In this document: in pieces, positions 1 through 12,660 of the stretch
How positions within the stretch are numbered: position 1 is the stretch's first letter
How the letters are laid out: the number at the start of each line of letters is the position of its first letter
Source of the DNA: Schistosoma haematobium
Taxonomy: Eukaryota > Platyhelminthes > Trematoda > Strigeidida > Schistosomatidae
Length of the DNA: 64,000 nt
Assembly (NCBI RefSeq): GCF_000699445.3
Contig: NC_067195.1
Span: 82,082,569 to 82,146,568, forward strand
Direction of reading: 5' to 3'
The notes under the pieces: generated by a model
Databases searched by the model: none
What the model was told of the DNA's origin: nothing
Seen by the model: the letters and a program-made list of their open reading frames with translations, nothing else
Translations under genes and position numbers: made by a program

Positions 1-224
1 ATTAATAAAAACTGGCCTTAAACTAAGGAACTTTAAACAAAAATTTCCGTCAGTATTATACATTTCCTAAACACGTCTTAATAATAGTATAATATAAACA
101 TATCTACTTAAAGTGATTACAACTTAATGGTAATATCAAGGCGATTCACACAGGATGAATATATATAAATACTAATGGGCGAGTCCAGACAACCAATATA
201 TATGAATATATGCATAATATTGTA
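1..224. other. AT-rich DNA, no feature seen
   Basis: No coding potential, simple repeat or recognisable repeat family is visible in this stretch. Confidence 0.6.
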
Positions 225-515
225 GTAAACGAAAACACAAACGGGGACAACTAAACGTATATGAGTATAAAATTACAGTATCTCTTCATAAAATCTGATA
301 AACATATAGTAGACACTTCATTTGCAAAATATCCATCAATTGTCTCAAACTTTATTGTTTCTTTGTTTCCATTTTAATCACTTTGTGTTCTCGTTCTCTT
401 CTCTTCAATCTTTTCAACCTTCTGTTGCCAGATATTTCAATTTCGATTGGTGATACATACTACTCATATCTGTCGACATCAGTAGCACACACCACAATAT
501 TACCATATATGAGTT
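225..515 (-). repeat. Dispersed repeat, family D copy 1
   Basis: This segment is clearly similar to 25148-25420 and, less closely, to 25435-25735. On the opposite strand it matches 51866-52110. Shared landmarks include CAATTGTCTCAAACTTT, TTCTCTTCTCTTCAAT, TTCTGTTGCCAG and TGTCGACATCAGTAGCACAC. I do not recognise the family; it is called D here. It has no reading frame of note. Strand is arbitrary, set opposite to the 51.9-kb copy. Confidence 0.75.
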
Positions 516-1874
516 CAATTAAATAACAAAACTCATTTTAAACTATTTAATTTTCAAATTGATGTAGACCAATTCTGATTACCAATTTAAATTATTCTTC
601 AACATTTTTTTTTTCAAAACTTTTTCTTTATCTAATCTTATAAAGTTAATTTTATAAGATGATACTGAATGATCCAAGATGGGATATGTAGTTGACCGGT
701 GTTATTATTGAACGAAGGATGTCTTCTATTCACATATTTAAATATGCCTAGCTAGATATTGCAACATTCAAAAGAGAAATTAAAAAAAACGACAAATGAT
801 TTTAGTTATAAGTTTTAAACAGGAAATTAAACAAAAGTCAATAAACGGGAGAAAACTAATTTGAGTAGCTGATTTGTTCCACATTTTATTGGATTGTAAA
901 GATAGTGTAACTTATTCCATTTGTAAAATTTACTTAGGTGAAATGTTTTATTTTTAATTATTAAAAGTAAACATAATAAACTGATCAATCATTGAATATT
1001 GATTAATGTTGATGAGTTTGTGGTGGGTGGTAATTCAATATAATCCTTAAACTTCGTATACTGTTCGTTCTGATAACCGTCACTAGATAACGTCCCAAGG
1101 GTGTATTGATCAGAAGGTGAATACAAAGTGTTGATCACGTTTATTATTGCATCATGCACAGATAATCAAAATTACAGGCACACTAAGTATGAAAGAGTAA
1201 TGCTGAAAAGCAAGCGGGTGAGTGAGAGTGCGAGTCAAATGAGCGAGTCGGAGAGTCAATGTACAGGATTAAAATGTACATATATATACGTAGTGAATCA
1301 TCGAATCAATTAAGCGACTAATAGTAAGGCTAGCAGAATGAATATATACGTTAGACAGTAAACAATGCTCAAGCATACATATTCATACAAGTACAACAAT
1401 GACAGCTACAGTAGTATAAATAAGTTGCTATTGTACCCATGACTCTGTCCGTTAAATAAGTTAACAAAAAGGCTTAACCAAATTAAATGTGAACAAACTC
1501 AATTGCACGCGAGCTGCTATAAGTTTTACGCCAGCATGTTCTACCAATAAGTTTTACATTTTATCAATTTATCTAACTGACTAGATTTATGAAGGTGTTG
1601 TGATGTATTCATGTATTTAAGATGTGCCATAGTTTGTCTTCTCGTCTAATCCATATTTTTACATGAGTGACACTAGTAGTAAAAATTATTTTAATCAATA
1701 AGGGAATTTCTATTGATGACTTTTTAAAAACTTTGAGCACAACGAGATAATATCAATTATAAATGGGTTGCCAATATAGTATACTGTCAGTGAGTGAGTC
1801 CATTTGAATTTTACTTATAAAACTCACTTTTTTTAACAGTATCACGTACGTACCTCAAATTACGAAATGATTTT
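516..1874. other. AT-rich DNA, no gene seen
   Basis: A-T runs and short open frames only. A short GAGT-rich patch lies near 1217-1255. Nothing resembles a conserved protein or a repeat shared elsewhere in the window. Confidence 0.55.
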
Positions 1875-2060
1875 AACTAGAGTGCCATCGAAAACCAGAA
1901 ATCATAAGACAGCTATTTCTTCCTAGTATAGGACTCCTCAATAATACACACACTACACCAACACCACCGCAGATCGTGCCAAGTATTTTCGGTCTCCAGC
2001 CACGAATACTTCAATTCTAGAGCATTAAACCGGTAACTATCTTTCTTAAACAATGTAGTA
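1875..2060 (-). repeat. Hammerhead repeat family B, decayed copy
   Basis: Read on the minus strand, this is the family B tRNA-like region followed by the hammerhead region (CTAGTATAGGACTCCTCAAT on plus). The core reads TTGAGGA instead of CTGANGA, so the ribozyme is dead. The rest is strongly diverged. Confidence 0.6.
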
Positions 2061-2726
2061 TTAGTATAGTAATAATTGGAAAAAAATCGTTTATTCAAAG
2101 TTTATCAAAGAGACTGTAAAACAGAAGGAAATTCAACTTTTCTGTATATCTATTTATTACTTATTATTATAATTGAATATCTTACACTTGCCTTATTTCT
2201 ATTGAATAAAATGAGTTGATAAGAGAGACTAAAAACTGATAAATTTAATAATTCTTATCGGCAATTAAAATTGGTGAAGTCTACATGTATGTGTTTATCT
2301 GTGATCTTTTTTATTCATTAGCACAAAGATATGGATATATCTTATAACTAATAACACATACATGAATATACACTAAGAAATTTACATAAATACATAGAGC
2401 TAAGTAGTTTTGCTTAAGATAAGAGCGTTTACGACGTTTCAATTTATATATATTTAACTAATATTAATGGGATTAAGACCTAATAGTTGCCATTTGCTCA
2501 CAAATTAACATATCAGATAGTCAGGCAGGTATGTTAAAAAACATAAGAGTATATAAGATTCTAAAGAAAACGGCTACTAGTTAGCCTTTGTGATCTTATG
2601 AATCTAACAATAATATAGTGGATTAATCAAAAGTCGCAAAATGAGAAGGTTATGTCGAGCCAATCAAAAATCTTGTAATTGACGAGTGCATGTTATCCAC
2701 CAAGAAATTACTTCATTTTCTAAGTA

Positions 2727-2727
<1 letters not shown>
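2061..2727. other. AT-rich DNA, no gene seen
   Basis: No coding potential or recognised repeat. Confidence 0.5.

Positions 2728-2790
<63 letters not shown>
2728..2790. repeat. (AT)n microsatellite
   Basis: An uninterrupted AT dinucleotide run of about 31 units. Confidence 0.97.
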
Positions 2791-2793
<3 letters not shown>

Positions 2794-3779
2794 TGTGCAT
2801 TTAATTCGGTTCAACCCGATTAACCTCCTCTTTCACTGTTGGTCTTTGCACTCAGTTCGGGGCTTGTAAATAGGAATTTTGTGTATCAATATCAGGCTTG
2901 GACACCACATTTCATTACAAATACCACTCCAACTATTATTACTATTGTTATCAATGCTTATCTCCAATACGAGCGAACAGATAATCACTAATATTACCAT
3001 TGTCATTCTTATAACTCTAACGTACACTAATACAAGACAATGATGATAGTGATAATGATGGCAGCGTTGTCAGTGTTATTTTTGGTATTGAAATTCACAA
3101 AAGTTATATAAATGAAGGAATAACTGACTAAATAAATAAAATTATTGAATGTTTTCACGCATGTTATACAATTAATAACAAAAATAAAATGGAAAATAAC
3201 AATTTTATGTAGCATTTTTAATACACAAAAAAAGAAGAAAGCAATAATCCAACACATAACTCAAGCCGTAAAAGCAACAGTAGTAAAAGAATATCTATGA
3301 GGCAATGAAATATATAGGGGGGAGAATGCTGTAGTAGTCTTTATTATTATTGTTAATATTATTATTACTGTTATCCTCGAATATCTTCACTTCTGCATAA
3401 CTTCTCTCTCCCGTTTCATTATCAACAAATGTGGTGTTTTCAGTTTTATGATATATATATGCCAAAATGTAGATCAATACGTTTGCGTGTATGAGTGTTG
3501 TTTGATTCCATCTACCGGGAGTTGCGACATTTTTACTAATGGAGTCGAATGATAATAATAATAATAATGAAACTTATATATACTTGTAAAGATAAAATGA
3601 ACAACTATTGTATATTTTTATTGTTGTATTCTCAACCTGAAATGTGAGAAATTTTTCTGTTCAATATTCAATCTTTTTCAATTTAGAGATCAAGCATTAG
3701 TAGAAGTGAACAAAAAATAATAAATTAATGTAAAACCTTATCTTATATGTCAATAATCCACATCTAATTGAAAATGTAA
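2791..3779. other. AT-rich DNA with ATT/ATG-type simple sequence
   Basis: Interrupted ATT and GAT-type triplet tracts occur near 2930-3060 and 3340-3375, with a short (ATA)n tract at 3551-3570. Several short frames are by-products of this simple sequence. No gene seen. Confidence 0.55.
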
Positions 3780-4005
3780 TGGTTAAGACCACCTCCAACT
3801 ATTGAACTCAAGACCTTCGGTCTTGTACGCGAATACTTGAAGTCTAAAGTACTCAGTTTGCATCCAACTGCGCTAGCGTGTAACTCTAATCAATCCATAA
3901 TATTACAAGATAATGTTTGATTGTGTTTGGTAGGTAACTGTCTCACACTCGATATAGTTTAGCTCCACTAGTTCAGAAATTTCCCCTCGAAGCTAGTTAC
4001 TAGTA
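3780..4005 (-). repeat. Hammerhead repeat family B, body fragment
   Basis: It shares the family B body on the minus strand: a degenerate B-box region, then the segment equivalent to 'CAACCAATCCACGA...' and 'CTCACAACAGACCTGG...', ending near the 'CACTAGTGAGCA' landmark. A closely similar decayed copy sits at 11880-12100. The ribozyme region is absent. Confidence 0.55.
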
Positions 4006-4202
4006 AGCATAAAACAATTGTAAATATAGCACTTTTAATTCAATAATCTCTACAACCCTACACTTACAAATTTCATAAATATTTGTCTTGTATTGTTGAT
4101 TTGTACTACTAGTGTATAGTTAAGTAAACCAAAAAAAACTTTTCCTACTGTTATCTGAATTTATTTTCTGGCTGAAAATTTTCTAACTGATATTTAATTT
4201 AA

Positions 4203-4548
4203 TGGTTGAATTCACGAGTCAATTAATGCTTGACCACAATGGAAAACCTGGGAGTACCGTTTCGTCTCAGTACGGGACTCCTCGGCAGTGAGCATCCACG
4301 AAGCTGTGATCAGTGGAGTTCAACCAGGTCTGTTGTGAGATAGTAACTTACTGAAGTCAATGGTGGACGGAGGCACAATTTCATGGTTTGCTTGAAGTTA
4401 AACACTAACACCACTGGATGTCAGTTCAGTAGTCTAGAGGTAAAGCGTTCATGCGTGAGACCGATAGGTCCTGGATTCAAATCCTGCGTGTGGGATCGTG
4501 GGTGCACGCTGCTGAGGAGTCTCACAATAAAACGAAACGAAGTTAGAA
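4203..4548. repeat. Family B inverted pair (minus then plus copy)
   Basis: The minus-strand part is 4203-4300: terminal segment plus hammerhead region, with core CCGAGGA (U4 changed). It joins directly at about 4300 to a plus-strand copy that runs through the body, the tRNA-like region (4430-4490) and a second hammerhead region near 4511-4535. The plus core CTGAGGA and GAAA are present, but the stem III/stem I side is truncated after 4540. An open frame at 4383-4592 is only the translation of the repeat. Confidence 0.75.
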
Positions 4549-4944
4549 ACTCAAATTTGAAATTGATGATAAAATATTTAGGAATTCAATGAATTAATTA
4601 ATGAATTAAGTATCCTCTAACTTACGTTTAAAGAAAGATAACACAACATTATTGTATTGTTTATTTGAATAAACTAGTGAAAAGTCGAAGGTAGTATTTT
4701 TAACAAAGAATAGAATAAGATGATATATATCCTTAGAATATATATATATATAATTGTATTTTAGAGCGTTTAGAGTTGGTATTGATAGAGAAAATTATAA
4801 ATACCGTCCAACAGAATGGTTAATTAATTTTAAAGGAAAACTTGATATACAACTGTAAGATAACAGGCTGTTTAAAACATTCACTTGTTTTCGTATAATT
4901 ATCTTAGGTAATTAAAATTAGTGGGCCGAAGGTCATTCATATAG
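4549..4944. other. AT-rich DNA, no gene seen
   Basis: Contains a short AT run at about 4736-4752. Nothing else is recognised. Confidence 0.5.
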
Positions 4945-5085
4945 GTTTCATTCTAATTGGTACTCATTGACAAGCTTTACCTAAGATTTCGGGAGAAACT
5001 GATGGTCTCTATGAGATTTTAATCCCATTCATTCAGCTTCATAGTTTGAAATGTTTCCATTGAACTATATAGGCTGCAGCTGACT
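4945..5085 (-). repeat. Hammerhead repeat family C, decayed copy
   Basis: It aligns with the 21.4-kb family C element on the minus strand: GGTTTCATTCTAATTGGTAC followed by the segment equivalent to 'GGGGGAACTGGTGCTCCCTG'. The CTGANGA core is lost. Confidence 0.5.
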
Positions 5086-6560
5086 GTCTGTAGTACTGAA
5101 CTGACTGATCATTGAGTAGTGAACAATGTCATGTTTCCTTAGTCCTTTAGTATTGGCCTAATTCTATTGATAAGATCACAATGTTACCAGTTGTTTGGGT
5201 AAACTGATACTAACCATAAAAACATAACACTAATCAATATTTAAGAGTTAATTAGTTTTGTATGAACATTTATACCGACCAATTTATTAAACAATTAATT
5301 CAACAAATAAAATTCAATCAACGTCCAATTTTGTTTACTTTCATTGCTTAGATCAAGTGACTAAAGACATTCAGAACGTAATCTTAGATGTAAGTTTTGT
5401 GCTCGTTATCACTTGTTACTCACATAAAAATCAGTAGCATATGTTTTAATTGTGCTTTTCTGATTGTGACTAATCCACTGGATTGATATTCTTATACATA
5501 CACACACACAGAGGGAGAGAGACAGACAGACAGATACGAATCAATTAAATAAAAATAGACACTATCACGTCTTATAGTTCTTGTTGCTAATAGGATTTTA
5601 AAAATCAAGTCCAAAGTTCACTATCAATCGTTCCCAACCAATTAATATCAAGAAAACAAATTCAAAATAATTTTGAAATGATGCAAAATACATCCTATTA
5701 TGTTGAATCATTCAAACTAATAGCCACCATTCAATATGATCGATAGAATTTGGATAAACATACAAGACTAAACAGATTGGTATCTGGTTTATAATAAGTG
5801 ATTAGTCAACGCACAAATCTGAACACATAATCAACATCTTTTTCATAATATTTCATTTTCATTCTCAATTGTTTGTTGCTTATAAAAAAGAAGCGTCCTA
5901 AGTTATTTATAATCTTTTTGTTTGTTTGTTTTTGGTCTCGTAAAATAATAACCACAACTTGTGTACATAGATTTCATTATAGACCAGTCAGTTTACTAAA
6001 TTTATGTTCACTATGTGAGATAGATAGTAACAGCTGACTTTTATCAATATAACTGATAACATATGACATTACTAGCCCATGGTGTTATGTGATATATATA
6101 TATATATATATATTATTGGGAAAATTTCCTAAATCAGGTTCATAAACAAATATAATCTGGTTGAAAAACGAAAAATAAAACAACAAACCACATTTTTGTT
6201 GACAGGAGCATGTTTACTTTCATTTATGATAATATAGAAACACAAAATAAACAAAATAATTTAATGTATAGTTAGTCATATATTCAATCACTTTAAGATA
6301 AAATTGATAAATTGTAAACAAGGCTCGGAGTGAAATAAATTTACATTAAACAGTTTCTATCAACAGAATTATTCAAGAATAAATTATCAACAGAGATTGT
6401 TATATTATTACTAATGTTATTTGTATACAATAATAAAAACTCAGAGTTATCCTTTGTGAAGAAAACACTTTTTTTCTCCACAAATCTTTATTTTTGGTAT
6501 AGGAGGGACTTTTAGCACTTTCATACTTCAAACCACGAACCGATCTTAGTTAGACCAACA
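5086..6560. other. AT-rich DNA, no gene seen
   Basis: Contains a short CA/GA/CAGA tract (about 5498-5533) and an (AT)n run at 6090-6111. No coding potential recognised. Confidence 0.5.
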
Positions 6561-6564
6561 CAGA

Positions 6565-7115
6565 AAACATGAAGCATTGAAAGATTGTTTCATTTTAGTA
6601 TGGGATTCCCCATTAGTACGCATCCACGATCCCGCGTCAAGAAGTCGAACCAAGGACCTTTGTGATTGAATTATGAAAATTCTGAAATTTCTATAAATTC
6701 TCAATGCTAATAGTGATTATGTGTTCACCAGAAACTAGAGTCAAGATGCGACTTATGCAGTTCTAGTGAGAAGCCGTGATCAGAGTAGTTCAGCCATATC
6801 AGGCGTGAGGTAGTTATTTGCCACAGGTAATAGATGACGGTTTTACAATATTGTGGATTGAAGAACGTTAGTTAAGTATAAAATTAGATGCTAACTCACT
6901 ACTCTAGAGACTGTGTTCACACTCAAGAACAAAGGTCCTGGGTGTAATTATTTGTGATGCGCTTGTGAATATGTGCTACTGAAGAGTCCCATAATAGAAT
7001 AAAACAACTGTGAAGTGATCCCAAATTTTTCATCGTGGATATTTGCACTTGATATGGGAATCCTCAGCTGTCATTACTCACTGTACAATCGTACCTTGAA
7101 CCCACGCCTTTCTTG
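6565..7115. repeat. Family B cluster: minus, plus and minus fragments
   Basis: Three decayed family B pieces. 6565-6655 is minus (TAGTATGGGATTCCCCATTA). 6745-7010 is plus, covering body, tRNA-like region and a broken hammerhead (ATGTGCTACTGAAGAGTCCC). 7025-7115 is minus. No copy keeps both conserved hammerhead cores. The arrangement repeats the inverted pairing seen at 4.2 and 8.0 kb. Confidence 0.6.
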
Positions 7116-7872
7116 GACAACATTTTTGTGTAAATCATCATGGTCCTCTATAATCCTTTCGGTATTATGCTCGTGCTGTAATATAGTCACCAAATGAAGC
7201 ACATTAACGGTGGATGAGCTATTTGTTGACCACATTTGATCTTCATGTAGAAGATTTTTATGGCAAATGTTAGCATGTACTCAAATGATTGACAAATCTA
7301 TTGACTAAAACTATTCAACGTAAAATTTGTATAGATTCTTTTTAGGGATGAGTTAAAATCTAGCTTTGTATGAGTCCATAACTTATTTCCATTACATTTC
7401 TTTTGTTATTACTATTCTTAGCATAATGTTACACATTTTCTAAGAGTGAAAAATAATCAATTTATTTAATATATATACCCATACACGTACACGCACACAT
7501 ACGCACACATACATACACATAAAGCCTATGCATTAATAATAATAATAATAATAATAATGGTCAACTATTCAATTTCCCCCATCTCATTCCATTTCGACAT
7601 GATTGTTTATTGGACAGAATAAATTGCTTTTATATATTGATGTCTGCCGTCCCTCCCCACCCTTTTTTCTATCTATATCCTATTCATAAACAAATAGTTG
7701 TTCTTCCATAATCATATTGGTAACAATAATTATAATGGTGAAAAAATCTTACAAAAATAACAACAACAGTGATAAAGGTAGAGGTTTGGCCAGTGACCTC
7801 AAATGAGAGAAAAATAGTGGGAATAACTAATTGATTAGATTAGGTAGGGAATAAACGAACAAAGGGAACTCA
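7116..7872. other. AT-rich DNA with CA/TA and (ATA)n tracts
   Basis: An ACAC/ATAC-rich tract lies near 7480-7520 and an (ATA)n tract at 7533-7557. No gene seen. Confidence 0.55.
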
Positions 7873-8240
7873 CCAGTATGGGGTTGTGGAGATTGTTGAA
7901 TTTTTGATTGAGATCATAAATCGATGGATGTTAGACTACTATTGAACACCTGGAAGCATTGAACGACCGTTTCATCCTAGTATGGGACTCCTTAGAAGTG
8001 CGCATCCACGATCTTGTACGTGAGATTCGAACCCAGGGCCTTGTGTCTCACGCACGAACGCTCAAACTCTAGACCACCCAGCAGGCATGAGACCAAAGGC
8101 CCTGGGTTCGAATCCCACATCCGGGATCCTGGATACACACTTCTCAGAAGTCCCATATAAGGACGAAATGGCCATCCGATGCTTCCGGGTTTTCAATGGT
8201 GGTTTAACATTGGTCTGTTCATGATCTCAATTAAAGTGAA
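7873..8240. repeat. Family B inverted pair
   Basis: The minus copy is 7873-8086 and contains the terminal segment, hammerhead and tRNA-like region. It is followed immediately by a plus copy, 8087-8240, with B-box GGGTTCGAATCCC, a hammerhead region and the terminal segment. The minus core reads CTAAGGA (G5 changed) and the plus core CTCAGAA, so both ribozymes are dead although GAAA survives in each. Confidence 0.8.
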
Positions 8241-8839
8241 CTCAGTTAATTTTCTACTGTTATCATTGTTGATTGTGCTAATATCGTTATTATCATTTTT
8301 ATTGAGTTTATGATAATAATAATATTCTTATTAATGAAGTAAAGTAAGCATATGTGGTCAGGTAGTTCACGACATTGGGTGTTAACCACCGATATTTTCG
8401 TTATTTATTGTCTTATAGTACTGATAGTGATTTAAGAATATTGATGGAATTGAATATTTAAAAACAGTACAGTCGGTGATGTTAATGATTCACATTCTAT
8501 AATTATTATTACTTTTATTAATATTATTATTGTTATTCTTATTATTACCATTATTGTTAGCTAAAATGGCAGTAAACAAGTACCAAGTTTCTTGTTAAAA
8601 AGTTTTCATCCTGATTCTCAACAAATATATAAGACAAAATAGGTATCTTAGTCTAACACAAGTTTAATTATCTTATATTGAACTGGTCATTTGTAAACGT
8701 TATCTTTGACTGCATGACGCTAGCTGAAAATCTCACTGGGGTCACCTATCCCCTCTAAGTTTTAAACAAGTTTTATTGACTACTATGAAACTATGGGCCA
8801 GAATTTACCACTCATCAAATTATGAGAGAAAATCTGAGC
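8241..8839. other. AT-rich DNA, no gene seen
   Basis: ATT-type simple sequence occurs near 8285-8325 and 8495-8560. Nothing coding recognised. Confidence 0.5.
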
Positions 8840-9065
8840 GAGATCATGGATTGATTGAAGTTAGACATTAAATCCGTCGGCTGCCAGTTTAATGGTCTAG
8901 AGGTTAGGCGTTCACATGCGAGACCGAAGGTATCGCGTTTGAGTCCCGTGTGCGGGATCATAGATGCGCACTAATCACAAGCCTCTTGTCAGGACGAAAT
9001 AGCTATCCAGTGCTTCCAAGTTGTTGATGGTACTCTAGCTTAGACTGACTCGCAATTCCAGCTGT
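8840..9065 (+). repeat. Family B copy, ribozyme core replaced
   Basis: Plus-strand body, tRNA-like region (TGGTCTAGAGGTTAGGCGTT near 8892) and terminal segment are present. The stretch that should hold CTGAGGAG is replaced by unrelated sequence, while GACGAAAT and CCAGTGCTTCC remain. Confidence 0.65.
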
Positions 9066-9499
9066 TAAAATACCATATTCTTCACATATCTTCCATACTA
9101 TTTAATTAACTTGTTTGTCCATTATTGATGATATATAGATGATAACGATTGAATTTCGTGAAATATTGATAATCATGAAAAGTTTTATCAATATTTTTTA
9201 CTCAAGCTAACTGAATCGCCCAAAAACTTTCTGTCATTAAAGCATAAATAGATGTATGAATGAAGATTATTCTTTCCAATAACGATTCGTTAATGAATTC
9301 ATTTTGTTCATTTCACTGCATATAAAATCTAATATTTATAGAGTCTATTCAATTTGAATGAACAAATCAACTATACCTGTCCATCAAATAAATTTCTAAA
9401 GGGAAATTATTATTATTACGAGCGTTTGCGTAGATCGTTGAACTTCATAGTTTGCATCACCGATTTGTTCTTTTTAGACAACCGCTGTAAACCAAAGAA

Positions 9500-9705
9500 A
9501 AAAAACACTGTAAAGCTGTTTTGTCCTTAGTGTGGGACTTCTAGGTAGTTTACATCTAGAATTGAAAACCAAGACGCCCAGAGCTGTTAGTGATTACTTA
9601 GACTGTATACCACTGCGTTGACGTTCAATTATTTACATATTCAACTTCAATTAATCCACAATATTGAGGAACTATTATTTATTGCCATTGGTGATTTTTA
9701 TTTTA
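9500..9705 (-). repeat. Family B, strongly decayed copy
   Basis: Minus-strand remnant with GTCCTTAGTGTGGGACTTCT at the hammerhead position, followed by tRNA-like and body remnants. Confidence 0.45.
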
Positions 9706-9964
9706 CACAAGACATGGTTAAACTCCAGTAGTCATGATTTCTCAAATTATCCATGTTTGTCTTCTGAATATGAACCCTATTTTGTAAAAATAATAAGTGA
9801 TGAAAAATTTGAAAAGTGTATGGATTAAATTAAATATATATCACCAATATCTTGACTAAACTTCAAAAGTAGTTATCGCTTCAATTCAATTCTCAATGAT
9901 TTCGAATTATTCCACGAATGTAACTACTGTCAATATTCTATCTATTCTACATTATTAATTTCAA

Positions 9965-10330
9965 AAGTTGAAATCATAAGTCAGTTGAAGCTAGACCAAC
10001 ATGGAAAACATGGAAGTATAGGGCTTCTCAACGGTACGTATCCACGATCCCACCACCCACGAGATTCGAACCCAGGACATATCATTTTCGCGCACGAGCG
10101 TTTAACCATTAGACCACTGAGCCGGCATCCAACGGTGTTAATGTCTAACTTCAACCAATCCACGAAATCGCTCCAGCGTACACCATTGTCTTCAGTGAGC
10201 TGATATCTCACAACAGACCTGGTTGAACTCCACTGGTCACGGCTTCCAGGTTTGCTATGGTGGTTTAGCTTCAATTGACTCATGATTTCAACTATTGAAA
10301 TTTCTAAAATCTCCACAAAACCCCGTCTGA
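9965..10330. repeat. Family B inverted pair with terminal arms
   Basis: A minus copy (9965-10240) begins with the terminal segment, has lost most of the hammerhead by deletion (about 10008-10030), and keeps a good tRNA-like region and body. It is capped by a plus-strand terminal segment (about 10241-10330). The two outer ends are therefore inverted repeats of each other. The 170-residue frame at 9981-10493 is a translation of this repeat. Confidence 0.75.
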
Positions 10331-10452
10331 TAATTATTATTTTGTCAAAAAACTGTCCGTTTACCGACATGAAATGTAGATTATCAGATTTTTGCCAAGC
10401 CTTGTAAACAATTTTAATTGTTTGGAGTGTTAGATTTATTCTGTGATGTTTG

Positions 10453-10889
10453 TTTGAATCTTCCCATCGGTGTTGAGGACTGCAATTATTCAATCATTTA
10501 TTGGTATATGTACATCCTGTGCGGATTGCCTCAATATTGCTTTAAGTCACGAGCATTATATACAAAGATGGATAGTGACTAACAGTGGAATCCAGGATGC
10601 GCGTTTCGCTCCATTTAGAACTCATCAGCTGGATGTATCTGCATCCCACAGTTGATGTTCACATCAATCGGAAGATTCAAAGAAGCAATATAAATTGAAT
10701 ATAAACTTCACCCCATTGCAAATACTGTTGGCTATCAGGATCCAGTAGTTAAGTGGATAACGTGATAGCGTTTGAAGTGAACAGTACTGGGTTCGAGTTT
10801 TAGAGTAAACATCAACTGTGGGACACAGGTATAATATCTAGTCGACGTGTCTTAAATAGAACGAGACGCGCATATTAGATTCGACTGCT
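10453..10889. repeat. Sm-alpha-like (family A) inverted composite, copy 1
   Basis: A minus-strand family A unit (hammerhead near 10588-10640) is followed by a plus-strand unit (10735-10889). The plus unit keeps a tRNA-like B-box (GGGTTCGAGTTTTAG near 10790) but has a broken hammerhead (TCGACGT and GAGA). The same composite, of the same 437-bp length, lies at 52421-52857. Family A matches the published Sm-alpha hammerhead satellite type as I remember it. Confidence 0.8.
10588..10640 (-). ncRNA. Hammerhead ribozyme, family A
   Basis: Read on minus. The core CTGATGA is at 10628-10622. Stem II is GTTC/GAGC and fully paired, counting one G-U. GAAA is at 10607-10604. The cleavage triplet ATC ends at 10596. 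Stem I is ATCCAG/CTGGAT, six perfect pairs. The one weakness is an A-C mismatch in the very short stem III (ACGC/GCAT). All invariant core nucleotides are present, so cis cleavage is plausible. Confidence 0.7.
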
Positions 10890-11640
10890 AGTCATCATGC
10901 ATCTTTGTTTATAATGTTTCTAGTGTTGTTTATATCCATTGCTTTTTTCACATTATTCAATGATTATTTTAATTATGACTTAAAGATTTGCATAATTTTA
11001 TATTTTAACCAGAACATTGTAATCCATTAAATAAAGATTATTAGTTATTAATGAATAGTTTTTATACCATGTTAGTTACCGGCGTTAGTGATAATACGGA
11101 TTAGTCCGTAATTATTAACTTTAAAAAATATCTAAAAACTTTTTTTCTTGTACTATTCATTCTCTTAACATCAAACAATTCATTGCTAAATAGCTTTGAA
11201 GAAGCGATATATATGCATGGAATGGTTTTTATATACTAAAATAATATGTCCGATAGAATTCCCAAAGTAACAGTTAAAAATTATTTCAATTTAATTAATT
11301 ATTTATTTTGCATAACTTAATCAAATAGGTCGGTATTTCAATCTATTGTTTTATTCTTTAAATCTTGGAATAGTTAATTATTATTAACTCTTTAATGTTT
11401 AAACGCACTGACTACTTAACAACCGATATCATCCTTAAAATTACTTTAAACTAAAGAGACATTGAAAGGAATGTGTTATTTTGAACTTTAACTAGCTTAT
11501 GTTTGTGTGTGAATGTGTGTATGTGCTCACAAATCTTGTCTATATGAAGCTGTTAACTGAGAAAATTCTTTATGATTCAGATTATCCATCTTTTAACTCG
11601 TCTACACATCTATCAACATTGTGGCTCAAAAGTTGAGTTA
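10890..11640. other. AT-rich DNA, no gene seen
   Basis: A short TG tract lies near 11505-11525. No coding potential recognised. Confidence 0.5.
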
Positions 11641-11662
11641 TACAAATACTTATCAATATAGG

Positions 11663-11784
11663 GTTGTTGTAGAAGTCTTCTACCTGAGGTTTGTGCTGAC
11701 GATGTCGTTCAGAAGAACGATGAAAGCTCTTCGACCAAACCATCCAGCTCAGAGAATAAAACTCCATCAAAAAAGAGTTGTTGT
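11663..11784 (+). repeat. Fold-back element (family E), right part
   Basis: Shares the segment TTTGTGCTGACGATGTCG, the small hairpin TCGTTC/GAACGA, and CCAAACCATCCAGCTCAGAG with copies at 34870-34985 and 35840-36003. The left arm is missing here. It is flanked by an 8-bp direct repeat (GTTGTTGT at 11663 and 11777), possibly a target duplication but in low-complexity sequence. Confidence 0.65.
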
Positions 11785-11799
11785 GATTGTTGAATGTCA

Positions 11800-12100
11800 C
11801 TAATTTAACGAACTGATCAAATTCAAACAACCATTGAAAATCTGGGAGTACTAAACAACTTTTTCGTTCCTGTATGCTACTATTCAGCAGTGCACGTTCA
11901 CGACCATCGTCAGCTATTGAACTTAAGACCTTCGGTTTCGTGCACAAATGTTTAAATTCTACACTATTGAGTTGACATCTAACTGTTTTAGAGTCTAATT
12001 CCAATCAATCCATGATATTAAAAGACCGTGTTTGATTGTGTTGTCACGATCGATTGTCACGACTTCAGATTGGAAGTACAGAAATTTCCCTTCGAATTTT
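11800..12100 (-). repeat. Family B, decayed copy
   Basis: Minus-strand family B: terminal segment near 11825-11860, a hammerhead remnant (TGCTACTATTCAGCAGTGCA), tRNA-like remnant and body. It resembles the 3780-4005 copy in the body. Confidence 0.55.
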
Positions 12101-12660
12101 AGTCAATACTGAGTACATGATCGTTGAATTTTATTGAAAACATGAGCAGATCAAAGTTAGTTACCTAAACCACTTTATCATTAAGTTTCCCGGTAAGAAT
12201 AAAATATCCCTATGATATCAGTTCAAATTCAATGTTTTTAAATTAGAAAAATAGATAATCTAAGATAGTATCTTGGGAAAATTGATTTTTATCCTTTTTA
12301 TCAAGAATAAAATAGCATTTGATTCATGTTGTAGTAAAAGATGAGTTAATTTGAATTTGGATAAATAATCTGTACTACCATTGTTTTTGAAGATGAGATT
12401 GTGTCAGTTTCACCAGTCATAAGTAAATGTGTTGACGTAGAATTTAAATAAACGCAATTTACATCTCATAAAGAATCATGTTAATTTGACGAACTTTGTA
12501 GAATATTCAAAAAAGAAAAAAAGAATAATGAAACAAACAGTTTATTTTTTGTTCAGGTTTGAAATTTCCCACCATTGTTCAGTGTTATAGTTGATCAGTC
12601 TCTGTTGTTATATGTGAACCCTATAAAAATTGATTTAATGTAAAGTTACGTCACAAGTTT
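12101..12660. other. AT-rich DNA, no gene seen
   Basis: No coding potential or recognised repeat. Confidence 0.5.

Noticed and set aside
2930..3070. Regular ATT/GAT triplets as a possible array or CRISPR-like repeat
   Set aside because: There are no constant repeats with unique spacers. It is interrupted simple sequence in a eukaryotic genome.
9981..10493. 170-residue minus-strand frame
   Set aside because: It reads through a family B element and its flank. The same peptide words recur at every family B copy, so it is a repeat translation.
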